Below, in pieces: positions 17,489 through 28,820 of a DNA stretch of 64,000 bases. This DNA comes from Luteibacter sp. OK325 (GTDB lineage Bacteria; Pseudomonadota; Gammaproteobacteria; Xanthomonadales; Rhodanobacteraceae). The stretch's first letter is position 1. Every line of letters begins with the position of its first letter. The notes beneath the pieces are model-generated. The model had not been told where the DNA came from. It did no database searches and saw only the letters and a program-made list of their open reading frames with translations. The stretch is from positions 1 through 64,000 of the forward strand of contig NZ_QAOX01000011.1 in the NCBI RefSeq assembly GCF_003050935.1. The letters are read 5' to 3'. The position numbers and the translations under genes are program-made.

Positions 17489-20400
17489 ATGCCGACTTTC
17501 TTCATCGACCGCCCCATCTTCGCGTGGGTCGTGGCGATCCTGATCAGCCTTTGCGGCACGATCTCCCTGCTGAACATGGGTATCGAGTCGTATCCGAACA
17601 TCGCACCCCCACAGGTCGTCGTTACGGCGACCTACCCGGGTGCGAGCGCGGACACGACCGAAAAAACCGTGACCCAGGTGATCGAGCAGCAGCTGACCGG
17701 TATCGATCACCTGCTCTATTTCAGCTCCGCCTCCAGCTCCAGCGGCACGGCTACCGTCACGCTGACGTTCGAGACCGGCACCGATCCGGACATCGCCCAG
17801 GTCCAGGTGCAGAACAAGGTGTCGCTCGCAACGCCTCGCCTGCCTACGGAAGTGACCCAGCAGGGCGTCGTGGTGGCCAAGTCCAACCCCGACTTCCTGA
17901 TGTTCGTGGCGCTGACCTCGTCCAATCCGGCCATCGACGGCAACCGCCTGACCGACATCGTCTCCTCGCAGGTGCTCGACCAGATCGCCCGTATTCCGGG
18001 CGTCGGCAGCACGCGCCAGCTGGGTTCCGAGTACGGCATGCGCGTCTGGCTGAATCCGGACAAGCTCCGTGGCTACGGCCTCTCGGCCACCGCCCTCAGT
18101 AACGCGCTCGCCACGCAGAACGTCCAGTTCGCCGCTGGCTCGATCGGTACCGACCCCGCCGTCAACGGCCAGGGCTTCAGTGCCACCGTGTCCGCGGAAG
18201 GTCGCTTCACCACGCCGGAAGAGTTCTCCGACATCATCGTTCGCGCGAATAACGATGGCACTGTCGTTCGCCTGAAGGACGTCGCCCGCGTCGAACTCGG
18301 CCCGCAAACCTACGGCTTCAACGCCCAGTGGAACGGCACACCCACCGGCTCCTTCGGTGTGCAGCTGCTGCCCGGCGCGAACGCGCTGGATGTGGCTAAT
18401 GCCGTGCGCGCCAAGATGGCCGATCTGGCCAAGAGCTTCCCGGACGGCGTTACCTGGTTCGCCCCGTACGACACGACGCAGTTCGTCACGATCTCGATCA
18501 CCGAAGTCGTGCACACCCTGGTCGAGGCGATCATCCTCGTCTTCCTGGTGATGCTGCTGTTCCTGCAGAACTTCCGCGCCACGATCATCCCGACCCTGGT
18601 TATCCCGGTGGCCCTGCTCGGCACCTTCCTGGGTCTGTCGCCCCTCGGCTTCACCGTCAACCAGCTCACCCTGTTCGGCATGGTGCTGGCGATCGGTATC
18701 GTGGTCGATGACGCGATCGTGGTGATCGAAAACGTCGAACGCATCATGTCGGAGGAAGGGCTATCGCCACCGGCAGCCACGCGTAAGGCCATGGGCCAGA
18801 TCACCGGCGCCATCGTCGCGATCACCGTGGTACTGGCGGCGGTGTTCGTTCCCTCGGCTTTGCAGCCGGGCGCGTCGGGCATCATCTACAAGCAGTTCGC
18901 GCTGACGATCGCGGTGTCGATGGGTTTCTCGGCCTTCCTCGCCCTGTCGTTCACGCCGGCGCTTTGCGCGACGATCCTCAAGCCGACCCATGGCGAGCGG
19001 AAGAACATCGTCTACCGCAAGTTCAACCAGGTGTTCGACAAGGTCCAGCACACCTACTCCGGTCATATCGGCAGCGCGATTCGACATGCGCCGCGCTGGA
19101 TGTTCGTGTTCGTGCTGATCGCCGTGCTGTGTGGTTTCCTGTTCGCTCGCCTGCCGACCAGCTTCGTTCCCGACGAAGACCAGGGTTACGCGCTGGCTAT
19201 CGTGCAGCTGCCTCCCGGTTCGAGCATCGCGCGCACCGAAAAGGTGATGACGGACATGCGTTCGATCATCCTCAAGGACCCGACGGTCGCCGGCGTGTTC
19301 CAGATCTCCGGCTTCAGCTTCGTGGGTTCGGGTGAAAACGTCGGCATGAACTTCATCAAGCTGAAAGACTGGGACACCCGTGACCTCACGGCTACCCAGA
19401 TCATCCAGCAGATGAACGGCAAGATGCAGGCCGTGCACAATGCGACGATCTTCGTCGTCAACCTGCCCACGATCCGCGGCCTGTCGCAGTTCGGCGGTAT
19501 CGACATGTACCTGCAGGCACGTGCCGGCCAGTCGCGTGACGAACTGACCAAGGCCCGCAACGCCCTGCTCGGCGCGGCCGCGCAGAACAAGGCCCTGGTG
19601 GGTGTTCGTCCGAACACGCTGGAAGACGCCCCGCTGCTGCAGCTGAGCGTGGATCGTACCCAGGCCCAGACCATGGGCCTGAATGTCAGCGATATCTATA
19701 CAGCGATCCAGCTCACGCTGGCTCCGGTGTACATCAATGACTTCCAGTACGAGGGCCGCGTGAAGCGCGTGATGGTGCAGGCCGACGCGCCCTACCGCAT
19801 GGGCACGGACTCCTTCGCGCACATCTTCACGCCCAGCACGCTGGCTTCCACCACCGCCACGACGACGGGCACGACGGGGTCCTCCGTTGCCAGCTCGTCC
19901 ACCACCACCGACAGCTCGATGATCCCGCTGTCCACCGTGGTCCACTCGAAGTGGACGATGGCGGCGCCGACGCTCAATCGCTACAACGGTTATTCGGCGG
20001 TGGAAATCGTCGGTAACGAAGCGCCGGGTTACTCCACCGGTCAGGCGATGGGCGTCGTCGAAGGCATCGTCAACGACAAACTGCCGAAGGGCTTCGGTTA
20101 TGACTGGACCGGCCAGTCGTACCAGGAAATCCTCTCCGGCAACTCGTCGACGATGCTGTTGGTCCTGTCCATCGTGATCGTGTTCCTCTGCCTCGCTGCT
20201 CTGTACGAGAGCTGGTCCATCCCGGTCGCCGTGCTGCTGGTGGTGCCGCTGGGCATCCTCGGTACCGTCGTCTTCTCGATGCTCCGCGGCCTGCCGAACG
20301 ACATCTACTTCAAGATCGGCATGATCACGGTCATCGGCCTGGCGGCGAAGAACGCCATCCTGATCGTCGAGTTCGCGGTGGAGAAACAGCAGGAAGGCAA

Positions 20401-20812
20401 GACCCTGCGCGAAGGTGTGGTCGAGGCATCCCGCCTGCGACTGCGCCCCATCCTGATGACCTCGCTGGCCTTCATCCTCGGCGTGTTCCCGCTGGCGATC
20501 AGCACCGGTGCGGGTGCGAACTCCCGCCACGCGATTGGCACAGGTGTCATCGGCGGCATGCTCTTCGCCACCTTCCTCGGCCTGCTGCTGATTCCGGTGT
20601 TCTACGTCAGCGTTCGCCGCATGCTGGGTGACAAGCTCGACGAGGTCTCGCACACGATGCCGCACGTCGGTCATGACGACGACAGCGATCCGCATGGCGG
20701 TGGTGAAGGTCCGCACGACGGTGGCCCGACCAACCTCGAACCGCACGCACCGAACGTCGGCGACGTGAGAGCCTTCGATTCGGACTCGCATCGCGGAACG
20801 GATCGAACGTAA
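17489..20812 (+). CDS. RND multidrug efflux permease, HAE1 family (AcrB/MexB-like)
   Basis: A 1107-residue proton-driven exporter with twelve membrane helices and two large periplasmic loops. The proton-relay pair Asp407-Asp408 sits in GIVVDDAIVVIENVE, at the same numbering as AcrB, and the TM10 lysine is in GLAAKNAILIVEFA. It is about 60 residues longer than AcrB for two reasons. One is a Ser/Thr-rich insertion (about 781-810) in the second periplasmic loop, before MIPLSTVVHSKW. The other is a C-terminal cytoplasmic tail (about 1050-1107) rich in His, Asp and Gly. Last gene of the tetR operon and followed by a strong terminator. Substrates unknown; aromatic or amphiphilic drugs are usual for the family. 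Confidence 0.93.
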   Translation: MPTFFIDRPIFAWVVAILISLCGTISLLNMGIESYPNIAPPQVVVTATYPGASADTTEKTVTQVIEQQLTGIDHLLYFSSASSSSGTATVTLTFETGTDPDIAQVQVQNKVSLATPRLPTEVTQQGVVVAKSNPDFLMFVALTSSNPAIDGNRLTDIVSSQVLDQIARIPGVGSTRQLGSEYGMRVWLNPDKLRGYGLSATALSNALATQNVQFAAGSIGTDPAVNGQGFSATVSAEGRFTTPEEFSDIIVRANNDGTVVRLKDVARVELGPQTYGFNAQWNGTPTGSFGVQLLPGANALDVANAVRAKMADLAKSFPDGVTWFAPYDTTQFVTISITEVVHTLVEAIILVFLVMLLFLQNFRATIIPTLVIPVALLGTFLGLSPLGFTVNQLTLFGMVLAIGIVVDDAIVVIENVERIMSEEGLSPPAATRKAMGQITGAIVAITVVLAAVFVPSALQPGASGIIYKQFALTIAVSMGFSAFLALSFTPALCATILKPTHGERKNIVYRKFNQVFDKVQHTYSGHIGSAIRHAPRWMFVFVLIAVLCGFLFARLPTSFVPDEDQGYALAIVQLPPGSSIARTEKVMTDMRSIILKDPTVAGVFQISGFSFVGSGENVGMNFIKLKDWDTRDLTATQIIQQMNGKMQAVHNATIFVVNLPTIRGLSQFGGIDMYLQARAGQSRDELTKARNALLGAAAQNKALVGVRPNTLEDAPLLQLSVDRTQAQTMGLNVSDIYTAIQLTLAPVYINDFQYEGRVKRVMVQADAPYRMGTDSFAHIFTPSTLASTTATTTGTTGSSVASSSTTTDSSMIPLSTVVHSKWTMAAPTLNRYNGYSAVEIVGNEAPGYSTGQAMGVVEGIVNDKLPKGFGYDWTGQSYQEILSGNSSTMLLVLSIVIVFLCLAALYESWSIPVAVLLVVPLGILGTVVFSMLRGLPNDIYFKIGMITVIGLAAKNAILIVEFAVEKQQEGKTLREGVVEASRLRLRPILMTSLAFILGVFPLAISTGAGANSRHAIGTGVIGGMLFATFLGLLLIPVFYVSVRRMLGDKLDEVSHTMPHVGHDDDSDPHGGGEGPHDGGPTNLEPHAPNVGDVRAFDSDSHRGTDRT

Positions 20813-20830
20813 CCAGCGACATCGATATTG

Positions 20831-20860
20831 AAAAAGCCCGGCGAAAGCCGGGCTTTTTTT
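20831..20860 (+). terminator. rho-independent terminator of the RND operon
   Basis: AAAAAGCCCGGC-GAAA-GCCGGGCTTTTTTT: a strong GC stem with a GAAA tetraloop and a seven-T tail, 18 bases after the permease stop. Confidence 0.93.
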
Positions 20861-20889
20861 GTCTGTGAGAACTGTCTGCGGGGCCGTCT

Positions 20890-20912
20890 GTAGGAGCCGC
20901 TTCAGCGGCGAT
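20890..20912 (+). repeat. single REP-like hairpin element
   Basis: One plus-oriented GTAG-headed copy with the CCGCT-TC-AGCGG stem, directly behind the RND terminator. Confidence 0.8.
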
Positions 20913-21036
20913 GCTCTCCGCCCAGCCACCTCACAAGTCAAAAGAGGCCACCTACCCTCTCCGCCTCTTCCGACCGACATTACGCAGGAACAACTAAATC
21001 GACCCTAGGTGATCCGGACACGCGGACATCACCATG

Positions 21037-21057
21037 GAAGGAAACTCAGATTCCTTC
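21037..21057. other. inverted repeat of unknown role upstream of the brnT-like fragment
   Basis: GAAGGAA-ACTCAGA-TTCCTTC, two perfect 7-bp arms. A second, imperfect inverted repeat (GGTGAT...ATCACC) precedes it at about 21009-21033. Together they occupy the 20913-21107 gap, where I see no gene. They could be an operator or transcript hairpins for the decayed toxin-antitoxin locus. Confidence 0.35.
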
Positions 21058-21107
21058 TATTCCCCCAAAGGGGCTACGCGTAGTTTCATGGCCATGCAGG
21101 GTCTCTC

Positions 21108-21266
21108 ATGACCCTGACCTTCGAAGGGGACGAAGCAAAAGCTCGAAAGAATAAATCCAAACACGGCATCTCGTTCGTTCAGGCGTGCGATGCCTTCTTC
21201 GATCTCGGTCAAGCAAGATCGATTTCAGCGACTGCCCTGCGACCCCTCCGGACGCCCTCTGGATGA
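21108..21266 (+). pseudogene. brnT-like toxin fragment (frameshifted or truncated)
   Basis: The 52-codon frame from ATG 21108 begins like BrnT ribonuclease toxins: FEGDEAKARKNKSKHGISF followed by VQACDAFFD matches the family pattern of W/F-x-D-x-x-K-A, N-x-x-K-H-G-V/I-S-F and an A-x-x-x-F-x-D helix. After about residue 32 resemblance ends and a stop comes at 21264. A complete BrnT is about 90 residues, and no BrnA antitoxin can be recognised downstream. I read this as the remnant of a type II toxin-antitoxin locus. It is too short for certainty. Confidence 0.5.
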
Positions 21267-21523
21267 GGCTGGGACCCGGCAACTTTCTGGGCCCCCTGAT
21301 GGCTGAAGCGCGAGAACGTGAACTCACCGGTAGCGTCCTCAAAGACGTTGAACGCTTGCTTCCGAAATTCATCGCAAGAGTGGCCGCCATGTCAGATAAC
21401 TTCCTCGACTTCAGCGACATGCCGGAAATGGCGCCGTATGCGGTCACGCTAATAACCGGTGACGGCCCCAGTCTCGGAATCCTCCTGCCGGAAGCCCGCA
21501 AACTCGCATTCGCTGCCGCTTGA
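21267..21523 (+). other. open stretch after the brnT fragment, no recognisable gene
   Basis: A frame open from a GTG at 21185 to 21523 overlaps the brnT fragment. From ATG 21299 it would encode about 74 residues (starting MAEARERELTG, ending LPEARKLAFAAA). I recognise no family and see no ribosome site. It may be the decayed remainder of the same locus or a small unknown gene. Confidence 0.3.
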
Positions 21524-21527
21524 TCCA

Positions 21528-21556
21528 TAAAAAACCCCGGCGATGCCGGGGTTTCC
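21528..21556 (-). terminator. terminator of the acyl-CoA dehydrogenase gene
   Basis: Stem AAACCCCGGC-GAT-GCCGGGGTTT. Read on the minus strand it ends in TTTTTT, 40 bases beyond the stop of the minus-strand acyl-CoA dehydrogenase gene. Confidence 0.88.
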
Positions 21557-21596
21557 GTATACGTAGATTCAGCTTTGGAGGCAAGCGAAACGCGCC

Positions 21597-22757
21597 TTAC
21601 CGCAACCCCGTCTCCGCACGCGCAATCACCAGACGCTGGATCTCGCTCGTACCTTCGTAGATCTCGGTGATTTTGGCATCCCTGAAGTAACGCTCCAGCG
21701 GCATTTCCTTCGAATAACCCATGCCACCGTGAATCTGCACAGCCTGGTGGGTAATCCACATGGCGGCTTCCGAGGCGACCAGCTTGGCCATCGACGCTTC
21801 GGTGCCGAAGCGGCCGCCGGTCTTCTCGACCTGGCCCTTCGTCCACGCCGCGCGCAGGGTCAGCAGCAACGCCGAGTCCAGCTTGCACTTCATGTCGGCG
21901 ATCTTGGACTGGGTCATCTGGAAGGTACCGATCGGGTGGCCGAAGGCCTTGCGATCGCGCGACCAGACGAGGGTGGCCTCATACGCCGCGCGAGCGACGC
22001 CGATCGCCTGCGAGGCGATGCCGATGCGGCCGGCGTCGAGCACGCCCATGGCGATACCGAAGCCCTTGCCCTCGGCGCCAAGCATGTCGTCAGCCGGGCA
22101 CACATAGTCGTGGAACTCGATCTCGCAGGTGGCCGAGGCGCGGATGCCGAGCTTCGGCTCGGTCTTGCCGGCCAGGAAGCCCGGACGCTTGGTGTCGATG
22201 ATGAAGGCCGACACCCCGCGAGCACCCATCCCCGGCGTGGTCACGGCGAACAGCACGATGTAGCGAGCCACCGGGCCGGAGGTGATCCAGCTCTTCTTGC
22301 CGTTGATCACCCAGTCACCCTCGGCGTTCTTCACGGCGCGGGTGTGCATGTTCGAGGCATCGGATCCCGATTGCGGCTCGGTGAGGGCGTAGGCACCGAT
22401 GGCTTCGCCCGAGGCGATGGCGCGCACATACTTCTGCTTCTGCTCTTCGGTACCGTTCTTCAGGATGCCGTTGCAGAACAGCGAATTGTTGACCGACATG
22501 ATGGTCGAGGTGGCGGCATCGGCCGCGGCGATCTCGACCATGGCCAGCACGTAGGCCACCGGGTCCATGCCCGCGCCACCGTACTCTTCGGGCACCTCGA
22601 TGCCCATCAGGCCCAGCTGTCCCATCTCCTGGATATTCTCCAGCGGGAACTCACCCTTGGCGTCGTGTTCGGCGGCGACGGGGACGATGCGCTTCTGCGC
22701 AAAGTCGCGGGCGATGGACTGGATCGACAGTTGGTCGTCGGTAAAACGGAAATCCAT
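21597..22757 (-). CDS. acyl-CoA dehydrogenase (short-chain/branched-chain type)
   Basis: A 386-residue FAD enzyme introducing the alpha-beta double bond into acyl-CoA, passing electrons to ETF. Seen: YALTEPQSGSDASNM (flavin and substrate loop), SWITSG, the GIRASATCEIEFHDY signature, and IYEGTSEIQRLVIARAE near the C-terminus. The first Glu of that last motif is the catalytic base in short-chain family members. Start ATG 22757 has GAGGAA seven bases ahead; an ATG six bases upstream lies too close to that site. The gene has its own terminator. It is more like butyryl- or 2-methylbutyryl-CoA dehydrogenases than the gcdH-like protein at 3.0 kb. Divergent from sahR. Confidence 0.88.
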   Translation of the reverse strand: MDFRFTDDQLSIQSIARDFAQKRIVPVAAEHDAKGEFPLENIQEMGQLGLMGIEVPEEYGGAGMDPVAYVLAMVEIAAADAATSTIMSVNNSLFCNGILKNGTEEQKQKYVRAIASGEAIGAYALTEPQSGSDASNMHTRAVKNAEGDWVINGKKSWITSGPVARYIVLFAVTTPGMGARGVSAFIIDTKRPGFLAGKTEPKLGIRASATCEIEFHDYVCPADDMLGAEGKGFGIAMGVLDAGRIGIASQAIGVARAAYEATLVWSRDRKAFGHPIGTFQMTQSKIADMKCKLDSALLLTLRAAWTKGQVEKTGGRFGTEASMAKLVASEAAMWITHQAVQIHGGMGYSKEMPLERYFRDAKITEIYEGTSEIQRLVIARAETGLR

Positions 22758-22903
22758 GAGCATTCCTCGGGCCGGCCGGAAGGTCGGCAAGTCTTGGGGT
22801 AGAGACAAGCCGCCCATTCTAACGGCCGTTCGAGCCGTTGCCTCCATGCACTGCAACATCGGCCTTGACGCTGGGGCGGCGGGGCCGCATCCTTATGTAT
22901 CTC

Positions 22904-22917
22904 TTTATCGCGATAAA
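22904..22917. promoter_or_regulatory. perfect 14-bp palindrome, candidate SahR operator
   Basis: TTTATCGCGATAAA is fully self-complementary and ends 10 bases before the start of the ArsR/methyltransferase regulator that leads the metH operon. That is the expected place for ArsR-type autorepression, since these dimers bind short AT-rimmed palindromes. Whether the sequence matches the published SahR motif was not checked. Confidence 0.6.
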
Positions 22918-22927
22918 AGGATTCGGC

Positions 22928-23854
22928 ATGGACTTGTCGACGGCCTCCACCGTGCTTCGCCTGCTGGCCGATCCCACGCGTGTTCGCCTGCTCGCCCTGC
23001 TGGACCGCGAGGAGTTGACCGTGGCCGAACTGGCCGCCGTGCTGCACCTGGCCCAACCGCGTGTTTCCACCCATCTGGCCAAGCTCAAGGAAGCCGAGCT
23101 GGTGCGTGACCGCCGGGCCGGCGTGTCCGCCTATTATCGCGCCAACGCGGAGGCCGACCCCACCCTCGCCGCTCTCGTGGCCTCGTTGCGCGACACCCTG
23201 AGCGACGCCCTGCTCCGCGAGGATGCGGAGCGGCTACCGGCCGTCCTCGCCCAGCGGGCACGTACCGAAGGCTGGGCGGACACCGTCGCCGGGGATATGG
23301 AGCGCCACTACTCCCCCGGCCGCACGTGGGAAACCCTCGCCCGCTCGCTGCTCCAGCTGCTCGCCACCGGCGATGTCCTGGACATCGCCTCCGGGGACGG
23401 CGTCACAGCGGAACTGCTCGCACCGCATGCCCATTCGATTGTCTGCGTCGACAGTTCCGAGCGTGTCGTGGACGCCGCGCGCCAGCGACTGGCCAGCTTC
23501 ACGAATGTGGACGTGCGCACCGGCGACATGCACGCGCTCGACCTGGAAGACAACCGCTTCGACCTTGTCCTGCTGCTTCACGCCCTTACGTATGCGGAGC
23601 GCCCCGAGGCGGTGTTTACCGAGGTCGCCCGGGTACTGAAACCGGGTGGAAGGCTTCTGGTATCGACTCTGGGCGAACACGAGCACCGCGCCGTGATCGA
23701 GCCCTTCGACCACCGCAACCTGGGCTTCACCTGCGAGGCCCTCGTCGCCCTGGCGAAGGCAGCCGGCCTGGACGTCGTCAGCTGCGAGCGCCTCAGCCGC
23801 GAACGCCGCGCGCCGCATTTCGAAGTAATCAGCCTGCTCGCACGCAAGCCCTGA
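22928..23854 (+). CDS. sahR: ArsR-family regulator with SAM-methyltransferase-like domain (SahR-like)
   Basis: 308 residues in two parts. Residues 1-90 are an ArsR winged helix ([40 protein letters not shown]). Residues about 120-305 are a class I methyltransferase fold with the SAM/SAH pocket [25 protein letters not shown] and the post-motif [17 protein letters not shown]. SahR regulators have this architecture and repress SAM-cycle genes until S-adenosylhomocysteine binds. Here the gene lies 13 bp before metH, which supports the call. The frame is open from 22838, but ATG 22928 begins at the family N-terminus. Known alternative: an ArsR-fused methyltransferase of other function. Confidence 0.85.
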   Translation: MDLSTASTVLRLLADPTRVRLLALLDREELTVAELAAVLHLAQPRVSTHLAKLKEAELVRDRRAGVSAYYRANAEADPTLAALVASLRDTLSDALLREDAERLPAVLAQRARTEGWADTVAGDMERHYSPGRTWETLARSLLQLLATGDVLDIASGDGVTAELLAPHAHSIVCVDSSERVVDAARQRLASFTNVDVRTGDMHALDLEDNRFDLVLLLHALTYAERPEAVFTEVARVLKPGGRLLVSTLGEHEHRAVIEPFDHRNLGFTCEALVALAKAAGLDVVSCERLSRERRAPHFEVISLLARKP

Positions 23855-23867
23855 CCGGAGACCGCCG

Positions 23868-24946
23868 ATGAGCACCCTACCCTGGCTCCACCCCGACCGC
23901 GTCGCCCTCATCGAGAAGGCCCTGTCCGAGCGGATCATGATTCTCGACGGCGGCATGGGCACCATGCTGCAAGGCCACCAGCTGGATGAATCCGGCTACC
24001 GCGGCGAACGCTTTTCCGGCGGCCTCGACAGTCGCCACGAACACAGCCACGACCACCCCGGCGAGTGCGACCTCAAGGGCAATAACGACCTTCTCCTGCT
24101 GACCCAGCCGGAGATCATCCGCGGCGTGCACATGGCGTATCTCGAAGCGGGTGCGGATTTCGTCGAAACCAATACCTTCAACGCCACGCGCGTGAGCCAG
24201 GCGGATTACCACCTCGAACACCTGGTGCCCGAGCTCAACCGCGAAGGCGCGCGCATTGCCCGCGAAGCCTGCGACGCCATGACCGCGCTTACGCCGGACC
24301 GGCCGCGCTTCGTCATCGGCGTGCTCGGTCCCACCAGTCGCACGGCCTCCATCTCGCCGGACGTGAACGACCCGGGTTTTCGCAACATCAGCTTCGAAGC
24401 GCTCACCGCCAATTACGTCGAATCGGCGCGTGCGCTGATCGAAGGTGGCGCCGACACGATCATGGTCGAGACCATCTTCGACACACTCAACGCCAAGGCC
24501 GCGTTGTTCGCACTGACCGAGCTGTTCGACGAACTCGGCGCCCGCGTGCCGGTGATGATCTCCGGCACGATCACCGACCGTTCGGGACGCACGCTGTCGG
24601 GCCAGACCGCCGAAGCGTTCTTCTACTCGGTGGAACACATCCGGCCGTTGTCGGTAGGCCTCAACTGCGCGCTCGGCGCGGAAGACCTGCGCCCACATGT
24701 GCAGATGCTCTCGCGCATCGCCGGCAGCGCGGTCAGCACGCACCCCAATGCCGGCCTGCCCAACGCCTTCGGCGAGTACGACGAAACCCCCGAGGCCATG
24801 GCCTCGACCATCGCCAGCTTCGCGGCCGAAGGTCTGCTCAATATCGTCGGTGGCTGTTGTGGCACGACGCCCGCTCATATCGCGGCGATTGCCGCCGCCG
24901 TGGCGCCCTACCCGCCGCGCGTACGCCTGGACGCCACGCAAGCCGC

Positions 24947-24950
<4 letters not shown>
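23868..24950 (+). CDS. metH: methionine synthase, homocysteine-binding half (split MetH, part 1)
   Basis: 360 residues equal to the first domain of cobalamin-dependent MetH, which binds and activates homocysteine through zinc. The three zinc cysteines are present: one in VGLNCALG (about 267) and two in VGGCCGTTP (about 329-330). The opening [12 protein letters not shown] and [16 protein letters not shown] are typical. Between residues 52 and 67 there is an insertion rich in histidine ([12 protein letters not shown]) that E. coli MetH lacks. The stop overlaps the start of part 2 by ATGA. Other Xanthomonadales also carry metH as two genes, so this is a lineage trait, not a sequencing break. Confidence 0.93.
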
Positions 24951-27649
<2,699 letters not shown>

Positions 27650-27665
27650 CGATGGCCCGGCCCGG

Positions 27666-27998
27666 TCAGGTCTCTTCCGGGCCGCCGGGCTTGATCTCTT
27701 CGCTGGCGTTGCGATGCTTCAGGTGGGCGAAGACGTTGTAGAACGACACGATCATCGGAAAGGCGGTCTGGATGATGCCGACCGAGTCGTTCTTGCCCCA
27801 GATGAAGTACGCCAGCGTGAGCACGCTACCGAAGACCGACAGGTACCAGAATGACATCGGCACGGTGACCTTCTTGTTCTTCTTCGTGGCGTAGAACTGG
27901 ACGAACCAGCGCGCCGTGAAGAGCAAGGTGCCGAGCAGGCCGATGACCTTCCACGGGGTCAGGATGAACAGGTGAAGGTTTGCGAGGACTTCGTGCAT
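27666..27998 (-). CDS. small membrane protein, lipid-A-disaccharide synthase N-terminal-like domain
   Basis: 110 residues with three hydrophobic helices (WKVIGLLGTLLFTARWFVQF, SFWYLSVFGSVLTLAYF, QTAFPMIVSFYNVF). It matches the LAB-N domain, a small membrane domain named for its occurrence at the N-terminus of some LpxB proteins and often found alone. The RWFVQF and VPMSFWYLS motifs are typical. Family members are often encoded near lipid A or glycosyltransferase genes, but here there are none. Function unknown. ATG 27998 was chosen over an upstream in-frame start because it begins the domain. Convergent with metH. Confidence 0.8.
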   Translation of the reverse strand: MHEVLANLHLFILTPWKVIGLLGTLLFTARWFVQFYATKKNKKVTVPMSFWYLSVFGSVLTLAYFIWGKNDSVGIIQTAFPMIVSFYNVFAHLKHRNASEEIKPGGPEET

Positions 27999-28054
27999 GG
28001 CGGTATCCGGTGAGTCAGCCGGCGCATTGTACCGGTGGGACCTTTCGGTAGCCT

Positions 28055-28087
28055 GAAAAACGAAAACCCGGCGCAAGGCCGGGTTTT
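28055..28087 (-). terminator. terminator downstream of tRNA-Val
   Basis: Stem AAAACCCGGC...GCCGGGTTTT at 28063-28087. On the minus strand it is followed by GTTTTTC (28057-28062), suiting termination of the tRNA-Val transcript. Confidence 0.8.
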
Positions 28088-28098
28088 CAGTTTTTTCA

Positions 28099-28173
28099 TG
28101 GTGGGCGGTACAAGGATCGAACTTGTGACACCTGCCGTGTGAAGGCAGTGCTCTACCGCTGAGCTAACCGCCC
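28099..28173 (-). tRNA. tRNA-Val (anticodon CAC)
   Basis: Minus-strand cloverleaf of 75 bases including an encoded CCA. The acceptor arm GGGCGGT pairs with ACCGCCC, the D-arm is GCTC...GAGC, the anticodon stem CTGCC/GGCAG holds loop TTCACAC with anticodon CAC, and the T-loop is TTCGATC. It reads GUG codons. Confidence 0.95.
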
Positions 28174-28223
28174 ATCGAGCGCGGCATTTTAAGGCGGTAT
28201 GCCCGGACAGTCAATCCCGAGGA

Positions 28224-28820
28224 TCAGGTTGCCGTGCAATAGCCCTGCCCGGTCGTCTTCGACGAGGATGTCTGCAGGGGCGTGGCACCCGCCCGCCCGC
28301 CGCTCTGTAGATCGATGCGGCGACCACTGTAGCGAAGCGCGCTCTGGCCGACCGTGTCGTCGGCGGCCTTGGAGCAGATGAAGAAAGACAGCGTGCCGTA
28401 AGTCGACGAACCGCGTGCGTCGAAGGTCACGACCGGTACCGTCGTCGCGCCCTGGATCGATGCCCCGGGAACGTTCTGCGCCACGCGCAGGAGCTCGTCT
28501 GTCGGCTTGTAGGCCTCACCCGCCTTGGTCGACGTATAGATGAGCCAACCGGTGTTAAAGGTATTGGTGGCCGCGCACAGCGGTGTCGTCGTCGACGAGG
28601 TCGTGCTGGGACATATCGAGACTATCGTGCTGCGGGTGACTGCCGTGGACCGTGCGAAGCGGATTGCCCCCAGGAAGTCGTTGGTCTGGTTGCTTACCAT
28701 GTTGCGCTTCATGAAATCCGACAGCGACGGAACCGCCAGCGCCGTGAGGATAGCGAACACGCCGATCGCCACCATCAGTTCGATGAGCGAGAAACCCGCA
28801 GTCCGTCGTGATGCGTTCAT
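28224..28820 (-). CDS. fimT: type IV minor pilin FimT/GspH-like pseudopilin
   Basis: A 198-residue prepilin. The PilD cleavage site falls in TAGFSLIELMVAIGVF, giving a mature N-terminus at Phe with Glu5, followed by a long hydrophobic helix. The C-terminal globular domain is of the GspH/FimT type, with a Ser/Thr-rich loop and two cysteine pairs. It joins the minor-pilin complex that initiates pilus assembly, and FimT of related bacteria binds DNA during uptake. Last gene of the operon; its ATG overlaps the preceding stop (ATGA). In many relatives fimT is at the front of the cluster, so its place here is shifted. Confidence 0.85.
   Translation of the reverse strand: MNASRRTAGFSLIELMVAIGVFAILTALAVPSLSDFMKRNMVSNQTNDFLGAIRFARSTAVTRSTIVSICPSTTSSTTTPLCAATNTFNTGWLIYTSTKAGEAYKPTDELLRVAQNVPGASIQGATTVPVVTFDARGSSTYGTLSFFICSKAADDTVGQSALRYSGRRIDLQSGGRAGATPLQTSSSKTTGQGYCTAT

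Noticed and set aside
21185-21523. A 112-codon gene from GTG 21185
   Set aside because: No ribosome site, overlaps the BrnT-like frame, and the product has no recognisable family; kept only as an open stretch.
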